From NCBI RefSeq assembly GCF_018691265.1, contig NW_024881278.1, positions 4,044,001-4,108,000 on the forward strand: a stretch of DNA of 64,000 bases, given 5' to 3'. Positions 49,754 through 61,010 of this stretch are shown one piece after another; position 1 is the stretch's first letter, and every line of letters starts with the position of its first letter. Under the pieces are notes generated by a model. That model did not search any database and was not told where the DNA came from. It saw only the letters and a list, made by a program, of their open reading frames with translations. The DNA is from Tyto alba. Lineage: Eukaryota > Chordata > Aves > Strigiformes > Tytonidae. Position numbers and translations under genes: made by a program.

Positions 49754-50792
49754 GCAGGGAATATAAATGCTAACTTGGGTTTGACTATATTTGACATGTA
49801 TTGGAATACCTTATTACAAAGAGCACTAAATTCTGATTAAGAGTTTAGAAAAACCTGCAATGCAACCACCGATATCTACTTAGTTTTACATTTGTAGGAA
49901 AAATACTGTAGCGTGGTACTGGAGATACTCAACTTTGAGTAATGTTTATGCAACAAACAACAAGTAGCAAACACTGTATAGGCTAAATTTGTGTTTAACA
50001 GAAAGATCATTTAGCTATGCAGTGGAACTGTGATGTTAATATACTTTCCAGAATCAAGGTGTTTTCCACTAAAACACAGTCATCGAATCATACCAGTATA
50101 GTACTAATTAGACTATTACAATGGTATTAAATTTAGTGTGTTTCCAAAAAAAAAAAGTCATTACCCAACCTTTTGTGCCATCTGAGTGTTCTGTTATCTC
50201 GGTTCTGTTGTGATTAATTTTAAAAAATGGAACTTGTTCTTGCAACCTCAGTATAGAAAAAATGTCCTTGGAGAAGCTGCTGCTAACACTGTTCAAAATG
50301 TTTTGATTAAGGATAGGGCTGTCAGGCTTGTAAACTAGAGCTGTATGTCAAAAGTGACTTAAGATTTTTTTTTTTTTTTGAGAACCAATTTAAATTTCAA
50401 ATGGGATACATGCCACTCTGAAAACCAGTCCCTGATGGATCTGAATGTGAATGCTTAAAAGCAAGTCATTCAAAAAATCCAGCGGGTTACTTTTTAAAGA
50501 GACTAGAAATACAAACAGTCTTTGAAAACTCCTGTCCTTGAGCTTTCTGTGAAACTTGTATGCGTGTCTTGGAATACTCTGTATATGCTGCACCTGTGCT
50601 GGGCAGGACTTGTTTTGTGGGCTTTCTTCATGGAAATGTCACACGGGATTGTCTTTTATATGAAAGTGTTGCAAATTTATAGTATGGGTATTTTTACTGA
50701 AATTCCATATAAATTTTGTATTTATGATCATCTTGTAGTTAGTTTTCATTTTCTCAGTGTGTAGATGGCTCATCTGTGTAATTAACAAAAGA

Positions 50793-50816
50793 TTTTTTTT
50801 TTTTTTTTTTTTTTTT
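50793..50816. repeat. Poly(T) run of 24
   Basis: A pure T run in the TMX4-HAO1 interval. Confidence 0.9.
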
Positions 50817-51139
50817 AATACTGCTCTTCCAGTGAATAAGAGGTTGTGATTTGTGAAGATTCCTTAAGCTCTTAGAAACAAACCTGTATGTTAATGAATT
50901 GCTTACTCCTTACAGGAGTGAAAAAAGGCTTTGGGAGAAGCATACCTAGATTGCGGGTTTCCCTGCAGGCACTCTGGGCTGAGCAGTTCCCCTCCCGAAG
51001 GTATGAAAATGCAGCTGGGGCTCAGCTGCAGGCTGCAAAGAGTGTAACTCTGAACCCTTGAGGGATTATTAAGTTAGTGGGGGTTTTTTTGTTTTGTTTT
51101 TTTTTTTTCTCCCTCCTGAGAAATCCACTAACTGCAAAT

Positions 51140-51920
51140 CATGTGCCGACTCTCTCTGGTATCTGGAGGGCAGCCATACGTTCCTCCCCGACTGACGCGG
51201 CCCAAGAGCCGTGCCCAGATCCGAATGGCCCGGCTTCCGAGGGCGGTTCGCAGCAAGCGGCTGTGGCTAAAGCAACAGGCCTTAGGGCTGCGGGTGCTGG
51301 GGGGGTGGGGGGGGAAGAGACTACTGGGAGCCGTCGCTGGAACTTACTTGGACGTTGTGGACAACTGCAGGATCCGGTACACAGCATCCTTCTCCCCAGG
51401 TGAGTTCCCTGAAGTGCCTCTCGCTGAGCGGAGCTGCTGCGTGGGGTGGGTGATTGGCCGTTCGCTTGGCTTCCCTTCTCTTCCATGGCTTTGATTTCCT
51501 GGTGGAAAGTTGAAGGGGGAATGGTGTCAGAGGAAGCCCTTGTGAGCAGTCTGTTTTACTATTTAATCAACTGCTGCTCGTTCTGCCTCATGATGTGAGA
51601 AGAGGAAATTTTCAGGTGGAATGCCACAGGGAAAATCCAATCAGGTTTGGAAAATTACTTTGAGCAATCAGACAAACCTAAACTGTATTTTTACAGAGGA
51701 AATATGAAGATACCTCTCTGAGGGGGTGTACTGGAGCAGTAGAAAAACTTGAGTTTCGACCTGGGAGTTTGGAGCTGGACCAGTGGTATCTCCCAGCTCT
51801 GGCAACGGGGCTGCTGAGCAGCGTGTGCCCCCTCCGAGGAGCCGATCACACGCGGAGAACGGCACGCTGGGTGGCTGCTGCTGGCCTCTTCGCAGGAGGT
51901 CTTTTGGCTGCCGTAAGGGA
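51140..51920. promoter_or_regulatory. Orphan CpG-enriched patch between TMX4 and HAO1
   Basis: CpGs are dense at 51170-51470 (about 20 by eye) and again at 51760-51920, in contrast to CpG-poor flanks. A consensus CAG|GTGAGT donor is at 51400 on the plus strand. An open frame from 51141 crosses it but encodes no family I recognise. It could be a promoter and first exon of an unannotated transcript, or an upstream HAO1 promoter. Confidence 0.4.
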
Positions 51921-53736
51921 ATGGATCCCCTCCTTTTCCCTTTTCTGAGTATTAAACACCCCCCCCACACACACACATGCGCGTGCCACACCAGGCTGCT
52001 TGGCTGAAGGGCTGCCCAGGAGGAAATGTTGCATGTCCCTTGTGATGCTTGTGCAGCTCCTCCCAGGAGCTGCCTGCCTTTTCTCCAATTTTCTGCTTAT
52101 CCTTCCACTCCTAACCTGTCACGCAGCAGTGGGTCAGTTGTAAGCTCACTTGACAGGGAGCTAAGTCGTCTGATCCTTTTCTTTCATTCCCTTCCCTATG
52201 GGAGAAAAGAAGTGTTGTGTTTTACTTTAATGAAAACCAGAGTGACTACTTCTTTTAACCAAACATCTTCATTTCTCTCCCAGTAGAAAAACACTTGAGA
52301 AACTGTGTACTCTACTTTCACTTTGTCTTTACCGAGGCGAAAAGAAAGCTCCATATTTAAACACATGGGGAACAAATGAGGATTTAGTAATCAAATATTT
52401 TTGGTTAAATTTCCATTTTATATGGAAAGGCCGTTTTTCTTAGATCGTTAGCATTTCTCAGAGCTTGCTAGTACCGAATTCCAGTGGGGTGTGAGAGCTG
52501 AAAAGACACTGCCCCTTGTCTCGCCACAGACCGTGCCAGTAGCTCTTATGCTTGCAGAGGATGCAGAAATGACGGTGGTCATTCAAAGTGTTTGACCTTC
52601 AGTCCCGCCCCAAGGACATGAGCATGCTTGGTAAGGGCATTTTTTAGGTCTGGTTATCGCTGTCCAGTCGAGGGGGGGGACAAAAAAGGTGTTGAGAACC
52701 TCTTTGTCGGTCTCCCCTGAACGGTTTCCACTGTGCTCAAAGTCATCCAGGTCCTCCCAGGAGAGCTGGCTCTCCAGTTGATGCTCTGGTCTCCCTCCAC
52801 CCCCGCAGACCCCAGACTTCCCACCTGGCTTCCCCAAATTAGACGTTCAGGGGCCGGTTAGGGACTCTGTCTGTGCTGAACAGCCAAGAAACCCTCATAC
52901 CTGCGACGGGCCCGTCATTTTCAACTCGGTCTTGTGATGAAGCCGCAGGCAGCTTCTAGTAAAAAAAGCCTCAAATGTTTTTCTGTTGATTCTTTTCACC
53001 AACTTGGAGGGGCCAAAGTAAATTGGTTCAGCTCTGATTGATATGATATACTTGCTGAAAACACTTCGCAATCTGTAAATAGGTGTTTTCTGACGACTTG
53101 GATAAATTAATAAATACTCATGGAGGATTTGGAAGTCAAAATAACAGGTTGCTTATGTAAGTTACTTGATAAAACAGCTTTGCGCAACCGTCTTGAGAAA
53201 TAAGTAATCACTGGGACAGGGAAATATTTTAATTATATACTGCAGTTAACTTTTCCAGTTAATCTTTACTGCAGTGAGAAGATCCCAGCTGACTCCTCCG
53301 TCACCTATGGAGGTTTTTGCATGTTGACATCGATGTCTCCCTGATTCTGCAGGAGGACGCAGTGGTTTGGACTAAAATGCTGTGTAGTGATCTCCCTCTC
53401 GAGCAAGTGACATGTGTAAGGACAAGCATGTTAGCTGATATTTCTTAGAACACTTTTTTGGCTTTTGATTGGGAGCGTTTTCTAAGACAGAAGTTGTATC
53501 TCTGTGTTTCATAGCCCTTTAACAGGGGGGTGGGATTTCTTCCAGAATTTGTGATACCCCTTTTTGAGCTAAAGTGCAGTTTCTTTTGCAGACCCTAGTT
53601 CAGCAGAGCTCTGGTTCTGTGACATAATTCTCTGTCAGAAATTCTCTGGTGACCTATCAAAGGAACAAGTGAGAAGCAGTAGATATGGGAGAGGATGGTA
53701 ATACTACCTTGGCTGTGTTAGAATTGGTTTGGTTGG

Positions 53737-53883
53737 TTTATTTATTTATTTATTTATTTATTGTGTGTGTGTGTGGGGGTGTTTTTGTTTTTGACTTTTT
53801 TTTGTTTTGTTTTTTGTTTGTTTGGTTGTGGTTTTTTTTGTTGTTGTTTGTTTTGGTTTTGGTTTTGTTTTGTTTTTTTTTTT
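53737..53883. repeat. Compound microsatellite: (TTTA)n, (TG)n, then GTTTT-rich
   Basis: Three simple-repeat types follow one another: TTTA units to 53762, TG units to about 53775, then a long T/G-rich segment. Hydrophobic open frames across it are composition artefacts. Confidence 0.92.
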
Positions 53884-54640
53884 CCTCTGCCCTAATCACA
53901 TCTAAACATCTCAACCAAATCACACATTGACTTTTATCAGTGAGATATGCCATGCCTGCTTGGGTAAACTCTTCGCTGTTAAGTCAGCTGCTGTTCTTTT
54001 GCCTCAAGGTTAAAGTTCAGACAGCTGATATCTCATTAAGCAGCTGAAGGAAACCTCTCATCCAGAGAGATTAACTAAAATGAGGAGCCAATTACTTGGA
54101 GGGAAGCCTTGTCAGAGCTGGTCCATGTGTCAGTGTCAGGTGTGCTGGGGAGATGTTGGCTGCTCTTTCCTAGGGATTATGCCCATTAAAGACCAAGCAG
54201 TTCTAGTTTAGCAGCAGATTAAATTTATTTTGCTTTGTTTTGCTTCCTTTGTGCTGATACTGTCGCCTTCCACTGCACTCTAGCTTGTAAACGGGCGAGC
54301 AGTGGGAAGGAGGGGGGAGCAGGTCTTGCTGGAGTAGAAGAGTCTCTAGCTCCTGGGGGAGTCCAGGAGCTCTGTGGAGCTTCCCAGGGCACGTTGGCTG
54401 GGCGACAGCAGGAAGGCAGGGACCCCAGCTGGGCACTGCTCTGTGGTTGGCATGTCCAGGGGCATCCACAAAGGGTGGCATGTGAGCAACTTCATGATAC
54501 GGGAGGGAAGAGGAACTTTTAGCCTGAGTGGCAAATAACAACCAGCAAAGTCCATCACGGATACTGTGTGAATGTGGCAAATGAGCATGTCAGCGGAGAG
54601 AGAAAGATCGTGTTGGGAAAGATTTTAAAGAGCTTAACCC

Positions 54641-54665
54641 TTTTTTTTTTTTTTTTTTTTTTTTT
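54641..54665. repeat. Poly(T) run of 25
   Basis: A pure T run after CTTAACCC in the TMX4-HAO1 interval. Confidence 0.9.
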
Positions 54666-56319
54666 GGGAATATATACATTATAACAGTGTGGGGAGACTG
54701 GTGGTGAAATAGTATCGTTACTTTCAGCAATTTTTGTGCAACTTCCCAACATCAAAAGCTTTTGAATTCATTAAGATTGAATTCAGCTGCACATACTAAA
54801 ATGTCTTGCTATCATGCAATGCTCGCTGTCTCATGCTCTAGGATAAATACCTGTGTTTAACACAGACAATGCATACTTTAAATAAATGAAAGCACATGTG
54901 TCCCCAGTTTTGTGTTGGCATTGCAGAGAAATGTCAATGTTAAGTCATTAAGTTGCATTGAAATTATATCTGACACTGATGTGTGATACGTGCCTCATGG
55001 TGTAATTTATGTACATTGATATTAATTTCCAGTAATTCCTCCCATTAATATTCTGATTGACCATAAAAATGTTCCTGTACACGCTCTGTACCACTTAATC
55101 TGAGGTGCCCTTATCTAGGAAAGCAGGTAGAGAAATAGCTGCAAATCATTTAGTGCCATCGTTCCCTTTAAATGATTCCCGAGACTGAGCTCACAGCTGG
55201 CACCATCCTTCCTGCCTCAGTCCCTGAGAGATTCCTCCAAAAATATTTGACAGTCTCCTTTGAATCTTAAGCATTTTTCTCGCTCTTTGCAGAATATTGT
55301 GTTCCTAAGTTGTTATTTATAAACCAGCAGCAAGGAAGATGGCTGTAGTTTTCACAGAGGTGTATCTATATATAACTTGATGTTCTCTTGCTGAAGAATG
55401 AAAAAAATCAAGTCAATTAAAAGCCCCAAATCGTTGGATGGAGTGAGTCACGGCCGTACTTCTGTTGCCTCGGTGCACCACGAATAGTGAGCAGTGAGCA
55501 GAACACAGGCTCTGCGGTTTGCTGGCACCAGAGGTGTGCGGTGAGCGCGGCGTGTGCTGCTTCGCTGCCAGGTCTGCCCTGCCTCGCCCTGCTCTGGGGG
55601 GTTCGTCTCCCATTCAGGGATCCATTTCTCCCTTCTTCCCCAAATCTGGTTTTAATAAAATGGTGGTGGCAACGACTGAAATGTGCCCAGGTGGAAAACC
55701 GAATTATATACACACGTGATATACTTGCAAGTTTTCCCTGTCAAACAAATATGTGTACCTGTTGCTAATGATGTATATTTGTTAAATTTTAAGTCAAGAT
55801 TTAATCAATAAATCTTCCCTGATTCTGTTACACCTTGGATGAGTGTCATTCCTTTGATAAGTTACTTTTATTTCCAGCTGGTGAGTGCATCTGACTTCAT
55901 AACATTTTAAGAATAACTAGAGCTCTATGGGTTTTGGAGGTGGAATTACCTTAAAATCAGGAGCCATTTCCCTGAGGGGATGTATCTGATGCCTGAGCTG
56001 CCCGGCAGCTAGGTCTCTGCAATTTGACTCAGTATCCAGGATTTTAATGGAAATAACTGGAAACTCGCTTGTGTTAGGTGTCCTGAATGTCCAGGCTGGG
56101 ACCTGCTGTTATAAATCATCTAAATCAAGATTTGCTTTTTGGGCATAAAAAATATCTTTCTCGTTTCAGTCTCCTGGATATTTTGGATCATACAGGCATA
56201 TACGAGAGACTGTACGTTCCTGTTATTGCAGGTTTAAGTCATGCATGCTACACCTACGTATTTCTTTGCTGAAAGTTTTTCTTTCTTTTTTGCCATATTT
56301 TATTCTATTATGTTCTAGG

Positions 56320-56512
56320 TTGGCCTTGACCACACGAAATAAAATGTGGTGCTGAAGTCCAATATGTCACAAGAAGTTTGTGTATTTATTTTTTTTTTGT
56401 ATGTAGGTAAGTTGAATCCTGATGAAGTCCTGTATTAATGATTTACAGACAAAAATACCAAGCTTAAAAGAAAGAGAAGTAGGAATAAACTAACCCTGTG
56501 AGATCGGCAAGC
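56320..56512 (+). promoter_or_regulatory. HAO1: HAO1 proximal promoter / 5' UTR with HNF1-like site
   Basis: The region is AT-rich with no CpG island, as expected of a tissue-restricted promoter. An HNF1-like motif ATTAATGATTTAC at 56434-56446 matches 10 of 12 defined positions of GTTAATNATTAAC. TGGCCTTGACC at 56321-56331 resembles a nuclear-receptor (HNF4-type) half-site. A TATTTAT element lies at about 56383. The transcription start is not determined. Confidence 0.45.
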
Positions 56513-56649
56513 ATGTCTGGAAAACCAGTTTGTATTGCTGATTTTGAAGAGTATGCTAAAAAGTTTCTCCCCAAATCAGTGTATGATTATTACCGATCTG
56601 GAGCAGATGACCAGGAAACGCTAGCAGACAACGTAGCAGCATTTTCAAG
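56513..56649 (+). CDS. HAO1: HAO1 coding exon 1 (partial gene, continues past the window)
   Basis: This exon encodes 45 residues plus two bases and ends at TCAAG|GTAGGA. It matches the N-terminus of hydroxyacid oxidase 1 (glycolate oxidase), a peroxisomal FMN enzyme that oxidises glycolate to glyoxylate and H2O2, mainly in liver. The block [13 protein letters not shown] is diagnostic: Y26 is at the position of the active-site tyrosine of the family, and [11 protein letters not shown] follows. The start gives the same residue numbering as human. The first few residues differ from human, as expected at this variable end. No following exon was found up to 64000, so intron 1 exceeds 7.3 kb. Confidence 0.92.
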
Positions 56650-59002
56650 GTAGGAGGATGATTTAAGGCTGGAGTGGGAGGTAGGGGGTGTAAATTCTGC
56701 TTTATTAGTAGATGTGATACAATATTAGATTTTTCTGTGTGAAAAAAAAACCCTCATTTTTTCTGCAACTTTTTTAGCAAAAAGACTCTCAAATAATAAA
56801 TTTTCAGAACAACTCTTTCTCCCCTTTCACCTCTCCACCTGACATTTTCTCTCAAAAGCAGTCCCTAAAATCCATTAACGTATTTTTAGCTTCACTTGCG
56901 TTTTGTTTCGTTACCATAAATTCTCTAAAGAGTCCATCACCTCCAATATTTAATCAGTTGATGAAACTAATTTCTACATTTTGGGCTAGAATGCTGGCAA
57001 GGGATTCTTGTAGCAGGGGTTGTACCTTTTATGATGTCCTGAGTCAGTTTTGCCTTTTGCTTGTTTTTCCTGAACTGAGTTACACAGCCTTCCCTGCTAA
57101 GTGCACGTGCAGCATTGCTGGATGAGAGCCGCGTGGCCTCGCAGAAAGGAGTTGTGTATCCTGGCTCTGGAGCGAGTGTGAAAGCCAGGGCTCAGTCCTG
57201 GGTGGCCAAGCTGTGCTCGGGACATTTCCAGCACAAGGTCAGCACTTCACTGGGAAATATTGTAAATTATAAGTACTGTTATAAACCAGTTTTGACTTGG
57301 ATTGGCCCCCCTGAACTGTTGTCAAAACCTGTATTGGGGCACCCCTTTGTCTCAGAAGTCGAAGGTCAAGACTAAGTTGGTGTTTGCTGTCAGATTGGGT
57401 GGAAGAGTGGTAAAATGCACGTCAAGTCAGTTGGTTCCCCATTCCCTGAATCTCTGCTGCCGCTCTGCCTGCGGAGCATCAGCCTGAGCACTGCAGAGGA
57501 AAGGCGGCAGCTGGAGGCTGACGGACTCAGCCCGGCTGAACCCAGCTGAACTGCTTAAACCGCTGGTGGCTTCTCTTTCCTCTGGGTGCGGTGTTGGTGC
57601 AGGCATTTAACCCCCCTGCACTTGTCTCTGCTGAATTCTAAAGGCTTTGTCTTAAATCCCACTGAGTCTAACAAACCAAACCAACATTTTTTCCAATTTA
57701 TCTTTAGTCTTTCTCCCTCCCTGCTTTGCCTTTCTGCTGTGGAGCAGCAATCCTACTTACTGCTCCCGTTGCCTTTCCACGGGCTATGAGCAGTTCAGCT
57801 GGAAATCCCATGCAGCTTGAAGGCGGTAGGAAACTCAGTGCTCATTTACTTAGTGGGATCTCAAAGGTCTGATCTCAGAAATTGGATCAGAACTTTAATT
57901 TTAGGGACACATATAGAAAAGCTTTATAATGCCAGGAGAAGTAGAAAACTAACGTCCACTGTGATCACTTACTTCAGACCTCTTACCTCCACGCAGAAGC
58001 CCCCATCACAGACTGGGAATCCCCTTGTGCTTGGGGCTGATCAAACACAAGCCGAGGACTGTTCTGGTTCTAAGGAGTGAGTAGGAGCAGGAGGTGATGT
58101 AGTAGGGCTCACCTAATATTTATTTTTTTAGTTTTGTTTTTTTTTTTAATGCTTCCAGATGCTATGGTGTTATTTGCCTTCATAAAAACAAAATGAGATG
58201 TTAAGGAAAGGACACTCAAAGGAAGCGCTTGGAGGCTGTAGAAGTGGTGAAGCTTTTATTCCTAACTTCTAGAGCTAATCATGATCAAGCAAAGGTTGGA
58301 TCTAATCTGCCTGGAGCCAGACTAACAAAAAGCTGAGTATGTACACTTGCTGTTTTGGTATTAGCGGAGCTAGATGTTAGTGGTGAGATAAGAGCAGCTC
58401 TGCTCTGAAGCTGTTTCCTGCTGCAGGGGCAAATTCCTCTGATAAGACGACCTCCTCGCATTGGTCTGGTCACCTGTGGGGTTCAGGCTCACCTCCTCTT
58501 TCCTGCCATCTTCCATCATATTTTCAATAAGAGCCTCCAGTTTTAGGCATTCACAGCTGCGGAGCTTGCAGGCAGCCTGGAACTGAAGGAGGTATTAATT
58601 AGCAATGCCTTAAACAGTATGAGATATTAAAAAAAAAGTAAATTAAATTTGCCAGGTCCTGCTGTGGCTAAAGGCCCTTAATGCTTGGTTCCTGTGCCTC
58701 AGCAGTAAAGGTACAAAGGGGATGGAAGCTGTGTTTCTGTCTTTGCTCCCCCTCCGTTTGTATATTTGTCTTAAAGAAAACAAGATCTAATTTCCAGAGT
58801 AGCTTTAGGCCATTTAACTGTCTTCCAAAATGGAAGTTGATAAAAATCGAAAAGACTTGACAATGGGATTTATTCCATTAAATCATCAAACCACAGAACT
58901 TGTTGACAGCCAGAGAGGCCATGGGCCAGAAATGTTGAAGTCAAAGCTGTGTTTGTTACCTTTCCATCACTCTACATCTACGTCTCTTTCTGGCTGTCCA
59001 CC

Positions 59003-60082
59003 TGTCGTGGTTTAAGCCTGGTTGGCAGCCTAATGCCATGCAGCAGCTCTCTCTCTCCTTTCTCTTCCAGCAATAAGAAGGGACAGATGAGCCAGGCTTG
59101 TGGTTCGAGATAGGACTGGGATGGGGAAAAAATCCCCCTTTATGGTCATGAGCAAAAGGCAGACTCGTTAGGGGAAGAAAAAAGAAAACATACATTTATT
59201 ACAGACACTAATAATAACACTTAACAGAGTAGGACAGTGAGAAGCATTGCCATATCTTGAGAACACCTTCCCCCCACCCCTCCCTTCTTCCCGGGCTCAG
59301 CTCTGCTCCCAATATCTCTACCTCCTCCCCCAGTGGCGCAGGGGCAGGGAATGGGGGGTGCAGTCAGCGCTGCCACTTCCCTTATCTTCGGTGGGGGGAG
59401 CTTCCAGAACTTCTTTCCCCCTGCTCCATCGTGGTCCCCCTCTCACAGCAGACAGTCCTCCACAAACTTTCTCAGACATGAGTCCCTCCTATGGGCAGCA
59501 GTGTTCCCCACACTGCTCCGTCATGGGTCACTAACTTCCTCTGACTGGATTCTCTCCCACAGCTGCAGCCCTTCCCGAGCTGCTCCGGCGTGGGACTCCC
59601 CCTCATGCTGCAATCCTCCCAGCGCTGAATTACAGTAGTGGGGCTGCCTTTTCCCACAAGACCCCGGCCTTCTTCGGGCACAGCACCTTGATCAGACGGG
59701 TGGAAGCCACAGGCCATAAATCAGTGTCTGCTCCACCGTAGATCTTCATGGGTGGCAGGGGGGGCCGCCCTGCCGTCTCCCCACAGGATACAGGGGGGTC
59801 TCTGCTCCAGCACACCTCCCCCCTCCTTTCTTCCTCCGTTCCTCCACTGACCTTGGTGTTCACGCAACTGCAGCAGCTCCTCCTCACAAGTCCCACTGCT
59901 CCTCACCACGTCCCTTCTTAAATACGTTATCGCAGAGGTGCAGCTGATGGGCTCAGTTTTGGTGCAGAGGTGGAGCTGCCTTGGAGCTGGGGGAGCTTCG
60001 AGAAGCTTCTCACAGGGGGCTGCCCCTATAGCCCCCTCCCCTGCCACCAAAAAAACTCCACCACTCACTCAGAGCCAGGATA
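59003..60082 (-). mobile_element. ERVL-type solo LTR, copy 2 (inverted relative to copy 1)
   Basis: This is the reverse-complement relative of the element at 19004, 1080 bp long, alignable along its length with scattered substitutions and small indels. It has its own perfect 5-bp target-site duplication, CCACC (58998-59002 and 60083-60087). The terminal base pair is mutated on one side (CCAGGATA instead of CCAGGACA). On the sense (minus) strand the AATAAA is at 59195-59200 and the TATA-like box near 59917-59924. It lies in HAO1 intron 1, antisense to the gene. Confidence 0.85.
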
Positions 60083-60094
60083 CCACCAAAGCAC

Positions 60095-60200
60095 GGAAAA
60101 GAGTGGTGATGTGCTGACAGTCACCCAGCAGGAGAGCTGGGGTTAAAGCCTGAAGTCCATTTCCCCTGGTAAGACACGTGGTCCCCTCCTTTCTGGCCAC
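60095..60200 (-). mobile_element. Possible ancient tRNA-derived SINE relic next to solo LTR
   Basis: On the minus strand GGTGGCC, a TAACCCCAGCTCTCCTGCTG block and GTGACTGT follow the order of an amniote tRNA-SINE/MIR. It nearly abuts the LTR at 60082. Confidence 0.35.
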
Positions 60201-60847
60201 CGCGAGGCTGGAGTCACCTCCTGGGGCTTGCCAGCTTTACCTGTGTGAAGTGGAAAGGATGCCAGACTGGAGCACAGATACAATGATTTACAGCTTCACG
60301 ACCACATCTGGGCTTTTTATCTGTCCATAACAAGACGGAGATGACAGTAAAAGTGGTCAGAGTTTAAAATAGCACTTCTGTAGCACAGAAAAAAGCTAAG
60401 TTAATTCTCAACACTTGTAGTGCCTTCCAGTCTATTTGCAAACAGAATAATTTTCATTAAGCACTGTGAACTTGCTGCCTGCAGCCAGCTGGACTTTCCT
60501 CTCTGCAGAGGCGAGCCCCTTAGAGGGCCGTTGAAGCTTTTTGGAGGCAGGTTGAGCACAGGGCTCCATGGGCTTGATCTCAATAGCTACAGCGGTTCCC
60601 ACTTGTTGCTGCTGAGGGACAACACGTGGGGGTGGACTCTTATTTTCTTAGCACATGGGGTGTTGTCATTAATAGTTTGTTAGACTGTGTTTGCAATGGC
60701 TTCTTGGCAACGCGTCTAGAAAAGGTAAAAACCTGGTATAAAGACTTCACAGTATTTTGGTTTATCAGACCTGATTGACACATGCAACTTCAAATTTTGT
60801 TTTGTTCTAATATTTATTTATTTATTTATTTTTCTTTGATGCTGTTG

Positions 60848-61010
60848 GGAGAAGCGTGGCCTAATTGTTAGGGATGCAAGACTGCTTCTCGCTCCGACTC
60901 TCACACAGTCCTTGTGTCTCCCTGAGCATGTTACTGGTTTTCTCCCTGTTCTGGAGTGCAGCTGGTGGGTAAATATAAAGTAAGATGGACTTTACTCCCC
61001 TGAGCCACAA
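60848..61010 (+). mobile_element. Possible ancient tRNA-derived SINE relic
   Basis: AGCGTGGCCTAATTGTTAGG resembles the A-box region of amniote tRNA-SINEs (GTGGCCTAGTGGTTAGAG). It is followed by CTCTCACACAGTCCTTGTGT and a TTTTCTCC segment in the expected order. The copy is too decayed to be a tRNA gene. Confidence 0.4.

Larger units (their letters stand above)
51921..56319. other. TMX4-HAO1 interval, no gene seen
   Basis: It contains the compound microsatellite at 53737 and a T run at 54641. AT-rich stretches at about 54900-55130 have the look of conserved non-coding DNA, by impression only. No exon is recognised. Confidence 0.55.

Noticed and set aside
60848..60925. tRNA gene
   Set aside because: The A-box-like start has no proper B box, anticodon stem or acceptor pairing. 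It fits a decayed SINE better.
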